Positions 1 to 10,058 are shown, counted from the stretch's first letter. The stretch is DNA of 33,865 bases from Priapulus caudatus (GCF_000485595.1 NW_014577082.1:115700-149564), one strand, 5' to 3'. Numbers and translations: made by a program. The notes: a model not told the origin generated them from the sequence alone.

Positions 1-202
1 TTCTCTCGTGCTCTCTCTCTCTCTCTCCTCGTCTCTCGTCTCTCTCTCTACTCTCTCTCTTTCTCTCCTCTCTCTCGCTGTCTCTTTCTCTCTCTCTCTC
101 TTCACTCCTCTCTCCTCTCCTCTCGATCTCTCTTCTCTCTTTCATGCTCTCTCTCTCTCTGCTCACTCTCTCTCCTCTCTGGTCGCGTGTTCTCTCTCTG
201 CG

Positions 203-250
<48 letters not shown>

Positions 251-580
251 TTGCTCTCTTTCCTCTCCCCTCTCTCTCACTCTCTCTTCTCCTCGCCTCT
301 CCGGCCCCTCTCTCTCTCCTCTCTCTGCTCTTCTCTCTCTCTCTCTCTCTCGCTCTCTACTCACTCTCTCTCCGTCTCTCTCTCTCTCGTCCTTCTCTCT
401 CTTCCCTCTCTCACTCCCCTTCTCCTCGCCCCCTCTCTTCTCCATCTCTCGTCGTTCTCCGCTTCTCTCTGCGGTCTCGCTCTCTGCTTTCTCATCTCTC
501 TCTCGCGCTCTCTCTCTCTCTTCCCTCGCTCCCTCCTTCTCCCCCTCTGCTCTTTCTTTCTTGCTCTCTCTCCCGGTTGT
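1..580. repeat. (CT)n/(TCTC)n polypyrimidine microsatellite
   Basis: Nearly every base on the plus strand is C or T, in runs of CTCT broken by CCT, CGCT and TTC. The long open frames across it read as Ser/Leu polymers in all three frames, which is what CT repeats always give, so no protein is called. It leads into the non-repetitive flank of module A exactly as the shorter CT tract at about 11005-11110 leads into the second copy. Confidence 0.95.
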
Positions 581-857
581 CCCCATCATCGCGCTTTGCA
601 GTTTGCTGATGTATTGACTGCAAGATGTCCCGAGTGGCCGAGCCCACATGCTTATGCTCAATACGTCGGTCTCCAAGGGTCAGCTTACGTTACTCGCTGG
701 CAGCATTTTGCAGCACTGGGCCACACTGCCCGTACCATAAAAGAGGACCAGAGACACATGTTACATCTTGCGTTACGACTGCGGCAACAATCGCTCGCGA
801 CAAGGGCAGTCGTCTCATATATGTAACTCGCCTACATGCCTAGTAGCTCATTGAGAA

Positions 858-1257
858 CAGGGGTGGAGCAAAACCTTTTCAAGCGAGGGCGCATCATGGG
901 CCAATGAAAAAGGCGAAGGGCCGCAACTTTTTGAAAATCAGGCGGTGCGCTCGAAGATAATTACGTGACGTTTGCCACAGGACCGGCCATTTCTGCGACC
1001 ATAATTTAGCTGAAATAGCTGTGCCCAGAGCGTAACCAGAGGACATCTTAACAGTAATCTGTATCGGACACTGAAAAAGTCAGCCTCCGTTCAAGCCACA
1101 AAATGTTCGACTTTCAGCAAAAATCTGTATTAGATTTTAAAAAAAAATTATTTTTTTTTGTTATTTTTCATTTGGCTGTAGGCTTCCGCGGTGGCCGCCG
1201 AACCCTTCTCGATTAGCGAGGGCCGCATGCGCCCGCCGGGCCTTGTTGCCACCCCTG
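858..1257. mobile_element. hAT-like non-autonomous inverted-repeat element
   Basis: The insert begins CAGGGGTGGAGCAA and ends TTGTTGCCACCCCTG, imperfect terminal inverted repeats of about 15 bp of the CAGGGGTGG type known from hAT transposons. The second copy of the module has an uninterrupted CTCTAGAA (11349-11356) at the matching point. Here CTCTAGAA follows the element at 1260-1267 and a noisy version (CTCATTGAGAA) precedes it, fitting the 8-bp target duplication of hAT. About 400 bp long with no transposase frame, so it would have to be mobilised in trans. The family call rests on termini and target length only. Confidence 0.72.
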
Positions 1258-2039
1258 GCCTCTAGAAGACTATAGCCCTATTGCTCTGCCCACGACTGGC
1301 AGTATAGTTCTCCGAGCCCACCTGCATAGGCTGCTAGGAAGGTCACAGAGCGGGCTTGGAGAGATCGGTTTTGTTTCGTGTACTAATTAGGCTTACAGAA
1401 ACGGAAGGGAGGTGTGTACAGCCACCTACTCAGTAAACTGCACAGTCGGTTATATTGCGTCAGGCGATCACCGTTGGCGCTGTGGTGTAGGAGTAGTAGT
1501 TATGTACGGGTCATGGTGGTGCTGCATTGGGCCTGCCCATGTTTGACGGTTCCTGCTATCGGCAGTGACCTCCGTCAACCGACCGTCAAGGTTCGCCGCA
1601 GATACGTCAGCCGACACCTGTCGGCACAGCTGACACACAATGTGACGTCGTTGCACTTCGACTCGTGGCGACCACTTTTGCGCACGGACAATACGTGTGT
1701 GACCGAGACGAAACACACCGCGCGCGAGCGAGTGACGGGCACTTGAGGCGACGGCGAAGGACGCGCCGGCGGAGAATCGTAGCATACGTAGATCGCGAGC
1801 ACGCGAGTCAGCGCGAGGGGCTTCCGTTGCGACGCCGTGAAGGCGTGATTGAGGGGAACATGGCTATTTAGGACCATTTAGCGGGACCCCACGCACGCTG
1901 CCCTCACTCGGTCGCTGTCCCCACATTCGGCAGCATCTACTCTACGAGAGAAAGTGCAACGGGGAAGCGGCTTGCATCAAGATCGTCAGTGTATACGTTC
2001 GCCGCTCATTTGGTCGCTTGCCCCCGGTTGGACCAGTGA

Positions 2040-2290
2040 GCTGATCTTGGCGACGCATGTACGACCGCTCCCTACGCCCCGCGGCGAGGGGGCGGAGTAG
2101 CGTCATGCGCGTGCGTGCCGAAGCGCGACGGGACCCCCGACCCGGCGGAGGCGTTCAGGGGAGGGTACGCTGCACTTCGTCGCGACGGCTGTGGGCCGCA
2201 GGCGCTCGGGCGTTCATACTGCCCCCGGGTCGAGTAGGCGGCCGCCGCGGGGTGCTTCTCTGTCCCCTGGGTACGCGTGCTCGTGTACCA
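2040..2290. promoter_or_regulatory. CpG-island-like GC-rich patch
   Basis: About 250 bp of very GC-rich sequence, dense in CpG (GCGGCGAGG, GCGCGACGGG, GGCGGCCGCCGCGG), set between ordinary and AT-rich DNA. Open frames cross it on both strands but neither resembles a known protein, and GC-rich DNA is naturally poor in stops. It could be a promoter or first-exon island, or part of an unrecognised repeat. No transcription signal was found. Confidence 0.3.
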
Positions 2291-2883
2291 GAATTGTTCT
2301 TTAATGGCTGCCCTGTTTCTCTGTGTTTTAATCACATTATGTTTGCTGGTTCATCTGGCCCCTGTTTACAAATGTTGTAATTGTTAATCTGTAATGTCTG
2401 TGTTCGCTGGAATGTTTAAATAATTTATGATATGTTACCAGCAAGAAATCGTCTACCCTACTACCTCATTGGTCGCATGATGGAGTGAATACATATTTGT
2501 TTCTATATCGATTAGCGGGTACCAATGTGATCAGAATATCATAATTAGTTAACCTAGTGAATAACAGTCTATAAAATATGATATTATTTGTCATAGACTG
2601 CGGAATTGGTTCTGACGTTGGCTCCTGATTCATACTGTGTTTGTCAATTGGGAACTATTGATATCATCTCTGTAGTACTTTAAGTACACCAGTTCCCATA
2701 CGTCTCGATTGCTTTTTATGATGTGGAACGGTTTGGATGTGTGTAATTTTTAGTTTCGTTGGTAAGAAGGGAAGTTAGAGTTTAGCATGTTAACAGATTG
2801 CATTAACGAATACTGTTTTCATATACACTCTCCTAATATCATTAAATAAGATTTTTACTTACGAAGCTTCTAGTATGTCGCAC
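2291..2883. other. AT-rich stretch with no gene seen
   Basis: Ordinary AT-rich sequence between the GC-rich patch and the assembly gap. I see no frame of note, no RNA gene and no match to the other repeats in the window. It stops abruptly at the gap without the element end expected there. Confidence 0.5.
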
Positions 2884-2908
2884 NNNNNNNNNNNNNNNNN
2901 NNNNNNNN
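2884..2908. other. Assembly gap (25 N)
   Basis: Exactly 25 N. The sequence after it resumes about 30 bp inside the terminal repeat of the TTAA-flanked element, judged from the intact copies at 17653 (inverted) and 33459. The missing sequence must include at least that terminus. A gap at a repeat boundary is where a repeat-induced misjoin would be expected. Confidence 0.99.
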
Positions 2909-3503
2909 CAAAAACATTATCGGAGCAATGCTTCATGGAAATGTTCGGCAATGATTTGGGCGGCGTTTGAAAAATAGATCGGCCGAACACTTGTTCCGAA
3001 CAATGTTCTCTGAAGTCGGAAATGTTTTGATATCTTGACCATTGGTCGAGATGTTCGTCAATGTGCGCTGAATGTGAACAAATTCTAGGAACATTTTGTA
3101 AGTTAGTACCGAATAGCAGCACGATATGTGGTCACATGATTTGCTGTACAATATGCGTGTCTGCATATATCGCTTGCCAGAAGTGTGGACTTTTGAAAAG
3201 AAAGAGATTATGGTCGAAATGTGGGCAAGCAAGCCCTGTCTAACAATTAGTAAAGTTGTTAAAATTTGCTTCTGTGCAAACTGGGCATCGCCATTCACGC
3301 GATCAGCGTGACTCTTTAACAACATTATGGTCGAAATGTGGGGGCAGCTAGCAGCCCTGTCATAAAATTTAGTAAAAGTTAGTTAAAATTTTCTGTGCAA
3401 AGGGCATCGCCCATTCACGCGATCACGTGACTCTTTACAACAACAGCTACTAGACGGCGCCACGAGGTTGTTCGCTGCAAAATGTTCGCAATGTGCGCCA
3501 GGC
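2909..3503 (+). mobile_element. TTAA-flanked inverted-repeat element, copy 1 (left end lost in gap)
   Basis: Ends with AATGTTCGCAATGTGCGCC and AGGC followed by TTAA (3504-3507), matching the end of the intact copy at 17052-17653 read on the other strand. Internal motifs of the form AATGTTCGnCAATGTGCG recur several times. It contains a 117-bp tandem duplication at 3208-3440. There is no transposase. TTAA targets with inverted repeats are typical of piggyBac and Kolobok; the terminal sequence does not decide between them. Short frames here are not conserved between copies. Confidence 0.75.
3208..3440 (+). repeat. Two-copy tandem repeat (about 117 bp) inside the TTAA element
   Basis: Each unit starts TTATGGTCGAAATGTGGG, continues through CAGCCCTGTC and a run related to AATTAGTAAAGTTGTTAAAA, and ends CGCGATCACGTGACTCTTTA. 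The same duplication is present in the inverted copy (17112-17340), so it predates duplication of the locus. Confidence 0.8.
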
Positions 3504-3518
3504 TTAATAGGCTAACTA

Positions 3519-4350
3519 GCGCCATTGATTATGCAAAGTGACGAATGCTAAAGTAACTCGCACCTTGTGATAGTTAAATAAGTACATTACCTTATAGCCA
3601 AACGCGTACTATTAATTGCCCATCTCACTGCTAATGACTAGAGAATGATAGAATTGAAATCCGTAAATCTAGTAATCTGGCTGCCAACGTAATTTTGTAT
3701 GCCAAGCAAAATAGCTCGAATTCGGTATCGTGACGTACATGTTGCCTACGGGTGTTGAGCAGAGAATTGTTTGTCCCGGGTGCTTATAACGACTGAATGA
3801 GCTAGTAGAATGTATCTATTCAATTTCGGAAGCACAGGCTGTATTCGTTTGACCAAAATTACGATAAAATTAGCGTCAGTGCCGTCTTGCTTTGTCCATG
3901 TTTAGTCTGTGGCCGTGGTTAGGTCCGCGATCCCCCCTCAGTTGTTGGCCCAAACACAGGTCTACTTTATTATACGATCGTCCCGTGATTCGTACGTGGC
4001 ATTCCATGTTCATTACAATCAGAACTACTGTTACGTATACAGTTACGGTACTGTACTTCGCTAGCATTGCGTACGGCACCGAGCATTCATGCGATGCGAA
4101 AACTGTCCGGCTGCACTATTAAAGCTGATCACACTCCGTTTCGCCGTATGCGCCGCTTTCGAAACTCGTAAAACAAGTCAGTCAACTGACTTTTCTTGAC
4201 TGCGGGCATTTTCAATAGACATTTGCTTAGTAACCAGCCTCAGTGATATTGCGACAAACTAATACGCGTTTGGCTATAGGTAATGACTTATTTAACTACA
4301 CAAGGTGCCAGTTACTGTAGCATTCGTTCAACTTGCCAAATCAATGGGCC
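3519..4350. mobile_element. M2: non-autonomous element with inverted repeats near 170 bp, copy 1
   Basis: The left arm (GCGCCATTGATTATGC..., 3519 to about 3690) pairs with the reverse complement of the right arm (about 4180-4350, ending AATCAATGGGCC). Shared blocks include CACCTTGTG, TAGCCAAACGCGTA and the cluster before GAAATCCG. The interior of about 490 bp has no recognisable frame. An inverted second copy lies at 16231-17037. Flanks are AT-rich (TAATA/TAATT-like) but indel noise prevents a clean target-site call. Family unassigned. Confidence 0.72.
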
Positions 4351-5142
4351 ACATTACATTAGCTCATCTGACGTAGTCAGCGTTGCAGCTTGTAGAATCG
4401 CATGATCGTCCGTCGTCCGTCCGGCGCGTCGTGCGTCCGTCCGTCCGCAACACCGCTCGACGTCGCGTCACGTTATTCGGGGAGTGCGCGGGTAATCCGG
4501 AAACGAGTTGGTGATGTTCGAAGTGGAGGGTCAAAGGTCAAAGCCGTCAATAGCGTGCTAAAAGAAGGGGAACATTCCCTCCTTAAACTTAAGGAACTAG
4601 GGAGCGAAATGCAGAATTTGCGGCCCACAAATCTAAACGGCTCGAACACTAGGCTTGTGATAGTCTGTTTATAGCAATCATGGTATGGAAAAGACCCACT
4701 CACTTGTGCCGAAATGGAGGTCACAGGGCTCAAAGGTCATGGGCACAGGCAGATTTTAGGACATTTTCCTGAGGACATGGTCTGACGAGCGATTGAAAAA
4801 CTTTATTGTTTCAGCGGTGACCTAGCATTTTTACGGCTTTTTGAAAGGACCATGAAATGTCTGTCTGCTGAAGCGAAGATAAAAGTGTCGGATAACCTTT
4901 TGACCTCAAGAGGAGCCGGTTTAACCATGGATTGTTTACGGCATTAGAAAGAATTTTTTTTTTTTATGTGTTTCGACTGCCGGTTTGCCTAGTAGAATCG
5001 TATTACATATGCCTGGATTGTATGAGGGCCTACAATGTCAACAGGTGAAATTTCAAAAGCTAAATTTGCGTGAAGAAGGGTTATGCTCCGTTAATCGTTA
5101 TAATTTCTATGGCATTCTGTATTGTCAGTGTCGTTACATGTA
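4351..5142 (+). repeat. Locus B spacer, copy 1 (inverted copy at 15478-16228)
   Basis: About 790 bp between M2 and X, repeated in inverted orientation between the same neighbours. It opens with TAGCTCATCTGACGTAGTCAG, then a (GTCC)n-rich patch at 4408-4450, several AGGTCA-type half-sites at 4528-4735, and a run to GTTACATGTAACGTA. The short frames at 4402-4674 and on the opposite strand are broken by indels in the other copy, so they are not called. It may be host sequence or an unrecognised repeat. Confidence 0.7.
4528..4540 (+). promoter_or_regulatory. DR1-type nuclear-receptor motif
   Basis: GGGTCAAAGGTCA is a direct repeat of two AGGTCA-like half-sites spaced by one base, the DR1 form bound by HNF4 or RXR-type receptors. 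The inverted copy of the spacer carries a related cluster at 15861-15880. It lies in repeat DNA with no gene nearby, so function is not implied. Confidence 0.3.
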
Positions 5143-5147
5143 ACGTA

Positions 5148-5889
5148 TCAAGCGCGCCAACTGGCTAAAATGCTTAAAATCATGTTGCAGTATGAGTCGA
5201 ATAATAAACTTTTTTCCGTTTTATTTGACGATGTCTTTGCAGTATTATTGATCAGCGGTCCTACCTTTGTTCATATAAAACAACCCGCATGTCCCTACGA
5301 TGCCATACGCTAGAGATAACTGCAAGCGGCGAAAAATCTGTATTTTCGCCGTGAACACGACTAGACATTAGTCCGTACTGCATCAGTCTCTCGAGTTTTC
5401 CAGTGTGGTTGCTTCCGGGTCGCCGCCTGTGGTAGCGCCCTTAGTGGCGCTGACTCCGTAATACTAGCCTAGGAGTTTACTATACATCCAGCGTGAGATG
5501 GGCGGTGAATGTGGCACAGGCGGGGGTCATCACTAGTGCATCAATAACAGACGTCATTATTCCATTTTTCAAGTCTTGAACGAAACACGCCCGAGAGTTC
5601 ACCGAAGTATAACACTTCGAGATAGTGATGCAGTATGATTAATGTCTTGTCTGTGTTCAAGTTGAAAATACCAGATTTTCACCGCCTCATTTATCTCATG
5701 CGTATTGGGCATCGTAGGCGACATGCGGTTTGTTGTTATATGAACAAGGTAGGACAGCTGGATCAATAATACTGCCCAAAGAATTGTCAAATAAACGGAA
5801 AAAATGTATTAATTCGACTCAATACTGCAACCATCCCGTATTCGCAGTTTTACCGATTGTACGCTCTCCTTCCTTTATACGCTCTTGGA
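5148..5889. mobile_element. X: long-inverted-repeat element with a 5-bp target duplication
   Basis: The left arm (5148 to about 5391) and right arm (about 5625-5889) are reverse complements over about 240 bp. Outer blocks contain GTTGCAGTATnGAGTCGAAT and TTTTTTCCGTTTTATTTGAC; inner blocks contain GCAGTATTATTGATCAG, CATATGAACAA-type sequence, and GACTAATGTCTAGTC. The element starts TCAAG and ends CTTG(G)A. ACGTA precedes it (5143-5147) and ACCGTA follows it; the homologous C' sequence at 24151 has a clean CTTGA then ACGTA, giving a 5-bp duplication. A 230-bp unpaired centre has no coding potential. I cannot assign a superfamily. Confidence 0.72.
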
Positions 5890-6644
5890 ACCGTATGCCA
5901 CTGCTAGTGGTACTGTTGTAGTTTTTGCCTGCGTTAATTAGTTACAGGTTGGCAGCTCTCTATTTCAAGCCCTGTAGGGCCTTGCGTAGGTAAATGGATG
6001 AAGTGTTACCTATTCTGTCTTGCAAATAGTTGTATGCATGACTACGTAGATGGGAGCTTCCATCTTTAATCTGAAGACACTTAAACGTACGCGCCATCTG
6101 CGTGGCAACTTTCATAACCGATCCCCAAGAACATTCCTTGAGGAATCGTTCCGGATACCATCCCTCGTGGCTTACACTGGTTTCGGCCGTGTATGTGAAA
6201 CACACGTTTGAGACTAACCAGGGTTTACTAGAATCCCACCACTGCCAAGGCCACAGAGTAGCACCGCAGTAGACGTTAGATGAGGCGCTGTCGCTCCGCG
6301 GCACGTGTTCCATTACTGTTATATGTATAACAGTATCGTAAGGCAACGTTCTGTGTCTGTGAGGTGACGGCGGCAGTTAATGAACGCGGGCTACTAGTAC
6401 TAGAGCTACGGCACATATTACCCGCCTCCTAATACAGACTAGCGCTACATGGCTATCAAACAGTATGTAGCACACGCAGCTGTGCGTGTATGCTCTTCGA
6501 TTAACCGTATTCTGTCATATAATCACGCGCGTCACCTGTCACGCGGCGATCCATACCGTCCGTCACGTCCGCGTTTGTCGACCCCGCCGCCAACCTACGA
6601 GCATGCGCCACACGAGATGCGCACGTGTATAAGGATTATCTTTA

Positions 6645-6657
6645 CCACTAGATGGCA
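6645..6657 (+). promoter_or_regulatory. CTCF-like core motif
   Basis: CCACTAGATGGCA fits the bilaterian CTCF core CCASYAGRKGGCR at every position. The same 13 bases are intact in the second module copy at 24876-24888 despite indels on both sides. Sequence match only; a chance hit in a window this long is possible. Confidence 0.35.
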
Positions 6658-6915
6658 TGGCCGATCAGAAGAAAAAACGATCAGTCTGTTTGGCGTCAGC
6701 GGTGCTTATCTTGCTGCGGAAACAATGTTAGCGCCGGTTAGACAGGGACACTAGGCTAACGACGAGTGAGTGCGCGGCGCGAACGTCTGTTGCTAAAGAA
6801 CCGTGAGCGTTTACTTGTATCCATGTCTTGCACGTTTTGCGTACGTCTAGCCTTATGCGTGTAGTTGTTTCGATCTTCGTTTTCAAAGTTCCTCTTGATA
6901 GTGTGTGTGTCATGG

Positions 6916-6924
6916 TATAAATAG
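6916..6924 (+). promoter_or_regulatory. TATA-box-like sequence
   Basis: TATAAATAG sits in GTCATGGTATAAATAGTGCA and is identical in the second module copy (25125-25133). No frame that starts downstream survives in both copies, so if it is a promoter its transcript is probably non-coding or dead. Confidence 0.2.
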
Positions 6925-7589
6925 TGCAACGTGAAAGCTATAGCCGAAACTGTGCGTTTTATACGCGTTTCTTTTCTCCGACATTCTGAAATCCGCTCCG
7001 AAATCCGTTCCGAAATCGCTTCGCTAACGCGTATTACTTGTTTGCGCAGGCACTCAAATATTGCTGTGGGGCGTTATACACTCGCGAGCCTGATATTAAC
7101 GAAGATGCCGAAAACCTCTGCTTCCGAAAGTTATTTAGGCGGGTTATATCGAATGACGATGCGTCGCCGATGTGAACGTGATCCCTCGCCATGCTGTACC
7201 GCTCTGCGTTGTCCCGCTAACGTGCACTCCTCTGGTTTCGAGACGGTCACGTAGAGCTTGATCGGCTGTCCGCCCTCTATCCCCGTAACCTATAAGTGAA
7301 ATAGATGACGGTAACCTATGTTTGCGTAACGTTACTTAAACAGTCGGCTGCAGCGTCAGCTAGGGGTGAGCGTATAGATATCAACAGCACTTGGAACGTG
7401 CGTATTAAAAAAAAAAACAGTAATAAAACACGAAATGTATTTACTACCAAAATCTTAATGTTTCATCTACTCTATTTCGGCCTGATAATCACTGTAATAA
7501 ATGCCGGTCAGATGCTCATACTGCTAACACACAAGTACACAGCACGCCGCCCGGCCCATGTGACCATGAACAACATGGAATAAGAGAAA

Positions 7590-7830
7590 GGTTTATGAGG
7601 AGAGAGAAGAGAGAGAGAGAGGTAGAGAGGAGGGCAGGAATGGAGGAAGAGAGAGAGAGGAAGAGGAGAGAGAGGAGAGAGAGGGAGGGAGGAGGAGGGA
7701 GGACGAAGGGAGAGAGGGAGAGGAGAGAGAGAGGAGAGAGGGAGAGAGCGGAGGGCGAGGGAGGTGAGGGAGGGAGGAGAGGAGAGAGAGACAGATGAGG
7801 ACGAGACGAGAGAGAGAAGCGCGAGAGTTA
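7590..7830. repeat. (GA)n polypurine tract
   Basis: About 240 bp of nearly pure purine on the plus strand (GAGAGAGAG, GGAGGGAGG). Arg/Glu-rich frames forward and Ser/Leu/Pro-rich frames in reverse are repeat artefacts. Counterpart in the second copy: about 25765-25985. Confidence 0.92.
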
Positions 7831-8119
7831 TTACTCTCTTATTCATGTTGTTTGTGCACAGGGCGGGCGTGCCGGTGTGCTTTGTGGTTGAGCATGAGGC
7901 AGTTGGACGCATATTACAGGTGGATTATAGGCGAAATAGTAGTAGAGGAACTAAGACTTCGTATTAGTAAAATAGTACATTTCGGTAGTTATTTTACCTT
8001 TTTTTTAGTTGAAGACGTTCGAAGTGCCTGTGGTTGCGAGCTACAGCGTGCGAGGCGCGTCGTGCATGAGCGTATAGGTGCTAGCTGCGCACGATACTGC
8101 GTGCGTGCCTGCGGCTACA

Positions 8120-8339
8120 TACATTTGTGCGTAGCGGTGCTATGAGTGTGTGTGTGTGTGTGTTGTGTGTTGTGTGTGTGGCTGTGTGTGTGTGTGTGTG
8201 TGTGGCGTGCGTGTGCGTGCGTGCGCGTGCGTGCGTGCGTTGCGTAGCGTGCGTGATCGTGAACTTCGTGGTGCGTGCGTGGGGCGTCGGCGTGCGTCGC
8301 GTCCGGCGGCTGCGTGTCGTGGTGCGTGCGTTGCGTGGG

Positions 8340-8372
<33 letters not shown>

Positions 8373-8640
8373 TGCGTGCGTGCGTGTGCCTCGTGCGTGG
8401 CTGTGCGTGCGTGGCGTGCGTGCGTGCGTGCGTGACGTGCGTGCGTGCGTCGCGTGCGTCTGCGTGCGTGCGTGCGTGCGTGCTGCCGTCGCGTGCGGTG
8501 CGTGCGTGAGTGCCGTGCGGGTGCGTGCGTGCCGTCGGTGCTGCGTGTGTGTGTGTGTTTGCGTGTGTTGGTGGTGTGGCCTGCCGCCGTGCTGATCGCG
8601 TGCGTGCGTGCGTGTGAATGAGTGCGTGGGTGCCTGTGCG
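8120..8640. repeat. (GT)n/(GCGT)n microsatellite block
   Basis: Opens with GTGTGTGTG runs, then GCGTGCGTGCG with interruptions such as GTGCCTCGTG. Cys/Val/Arg frames forward and Thr/His/Ala/Arg frames in reverse arise from the tetranucleotide and are not genes. It matches about 26325-26870 in the second copy, where extra C bases break the pattern. Confidence 0.93.
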
Positions 8641-9025
8641 CGGTATTTAGATATAGGTATTGTCGTTTTCGTGATCGTAATATTGTTACTCGGGAGTCAA
8701 TGAGCGGCCATTCTATGTAGACAGGAAACGTGTCCCTCAAGTGCAAGATGCGCATTTATTAGGAACTAAACTCAGTAATCGAGTAGACTTGTGCGTATGA
8801 TGACAGTGCCTGTAGGGTAGTCAGTGATGATATTTCGTATTACCTAAGCCCTAAGGTGTCGCGTGGGCTTAGTAGACTCATAAACACACCTCCCCTCCCA
8901 AAAACCAAGACAAGAATAGTTTCAGTTAACAACTTTAATTTACGGTTATACTGGATACATAGCCTAGTCCTAAACTTGTAATTGACTCAAAAATCCGAAA
9001 TAAGTATAAATGAAATGTAATATAT

Positions 9026-9060
9026 ATATATGTGTGTGTGGTGGTTGTGTGGTGGGTGTG

Positions 9061-9096
<36 letters not shown>

Positions 9097-9560
9097 ATGT
9101 GTGTGTGTGATGTGTGTGTGTGATGTGTGTGAGAAGAGTGAGTGAGTGAGTATGTGAGGAGTGAGTGAGGTGAAAGAGTGAGATGAGTTGAGTGAGGTGA
9201 GTGAGTGCAGTGAGGAGGTGACGTGAGTGACGTGACGTGAGTGAGTGACGGAGTGAGTGAGTGAGGTGAGTGAGTGATGTGAGTGAGTTGAGTGAGTGAG
9301 TGCGTGCGTGCGTGCGTGCGTGGTCGTGCAGTGCGTGCGTGGGTGCGTTGCGTGCGTTTGGCGTGCGTGCGTGAGGGTGGCGTGCGTAGGCTGTCTGTGC
9401 GTGCGGTCGGCGCGCGGTTTGTGTATGCTGTGTGCGATGGCTGTGTGTGTGTCAGAAATATGTATCCAGTTTATAGTGGTTAGTCGAGCAAGAATCAGGT
9501 TGATGATGATTGTGCGTGCGTGCGTGCATGCATGCGTGTGTGAGCGTGTGGTTTGGTGTG
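9026..9560. repeat. (TA)/(GT)n/(GTGA)n/(GCGT)n compound microsatellite
   Basis: A short TATATATA run passes into pure GT (about 9040-9115), then GAGTGAGTGAG (about 9130-9300), then GCGTGCGTG (9300-9400). A spacer (9450-9510, CAGAAATATGTATCCAG) and a further GT-rich run follow. The order of four repeat types is kept at 27300-27920 in the second copy. Confidence 0.92.
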
Positions 9561-9835
9561 CGTGCGTGTGCGCGTGCGTTCGTGCGTGTCGACCGTTGCT
9601 CTTGTACCTGCCGGAAGTCATTATGTCAGTCAACATTTCGTACCGGATCGCCGTCGGTTGTCGCTGCAACTGCACTCTGAATGTGTACGTTTAACGATCG
9701 TTTCATACAAATTGCTCGCTTCATCCAGGAAAGGTTGATGGGAAAGGCCATGGCGATCGGAAAGTCTGAACACAACCTTTAGTCGGTAGCGTATGTGCCG
9801 TGTTTACGTGTGGGGCGTTCGTGCGTGTGTGCGTG

Positions 9836-9992
9836 CAGGTTACTACGCGCGTGTGAAGTGTTGGCAAACGCGTTCGTGCGTGCGTTCGTGCAGGTTTCTA
9901 AGCGCGTGTGAAGTGTTGGCAATCCGGTGCGTGCGTGCGTGCATGTTACTACGCGCGTGTGTAGTGTTGGCAAACGCGTGCGTGCGTGCGTG
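9836..9992 (+). repeat. Three-copy tandem repeat of about 52 bp
   Basis: Units start near 9836, 9891 and 9942. Each reads CAGGTTACTACGCGCGTGTG, then AAGTGTTGGCAA, then a GCGTGCGTGC tail. Unit 2 has TTTCTAAGCGCG in place of TTACTACGCGCG. The same three variants in the same order occur at about 28172-28340, so the array predates the module duplication. Confidence 0.8.
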
Positions 9993-10026
9993 CGCGCTTG
10001 TTGTGGATGCACTACACGTGTGTGTG

Positions 10027-10058
<32 letters not shown>

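Larger units (their letters stand above)
1..1870 (+). repeat. Module A, first copy of a direct duplication (second copy 10998-11920)
   Basis: The CT tract, then about 590-857 and 1258-1870, matches about 11105-11356 and 11357-11920 in the same order and orientation. Shared landmarks are GTGGCCGAGCCCACATG, AGGGTCAGCTTACGTT, GTCGTCTCATATATGTAACT and GGCTGCTAGGAAGGTCACAG. Copies differ mainly by one-base indels, plus a 400-bp insertion in this copy. The last third (about 1560-1760) is a degraded form of the GTGAC/ACACTG minisatellite that is cleaner in the other copy. No open frame is conserved between copies. Confidence 0.85.

Noticed and set aside
8-826. Long Ser/Leu-rich open frames in the CT tract
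   Set aside because: CT dinucleotide repeats have no stop codons in any frame; the sequence is microsatellite and the frame is broken in the second copy of the module.
2291-2460. Possible reverse-transcriptase relic (frame with NHIMFA followed by CLQML)
   Set aside because: It faintly recalls the region around the YADD box of non-LTR retrotransposons, but the catalytic Asp-Asp pair is absent, stops follow, and no other RT blocks are nearby. Too weak to call.
3892-4122. Short forward frame inside M2
   Set aside because: Not open in the inverted copy at 16231-17037, so it is not conserved.
8081-8755. 224-codon Thr/His/Arg-rich reverse frame
   Set aside because: Direct translation of (GCGT)n/(GT)n; no conserved length or content in module C'.
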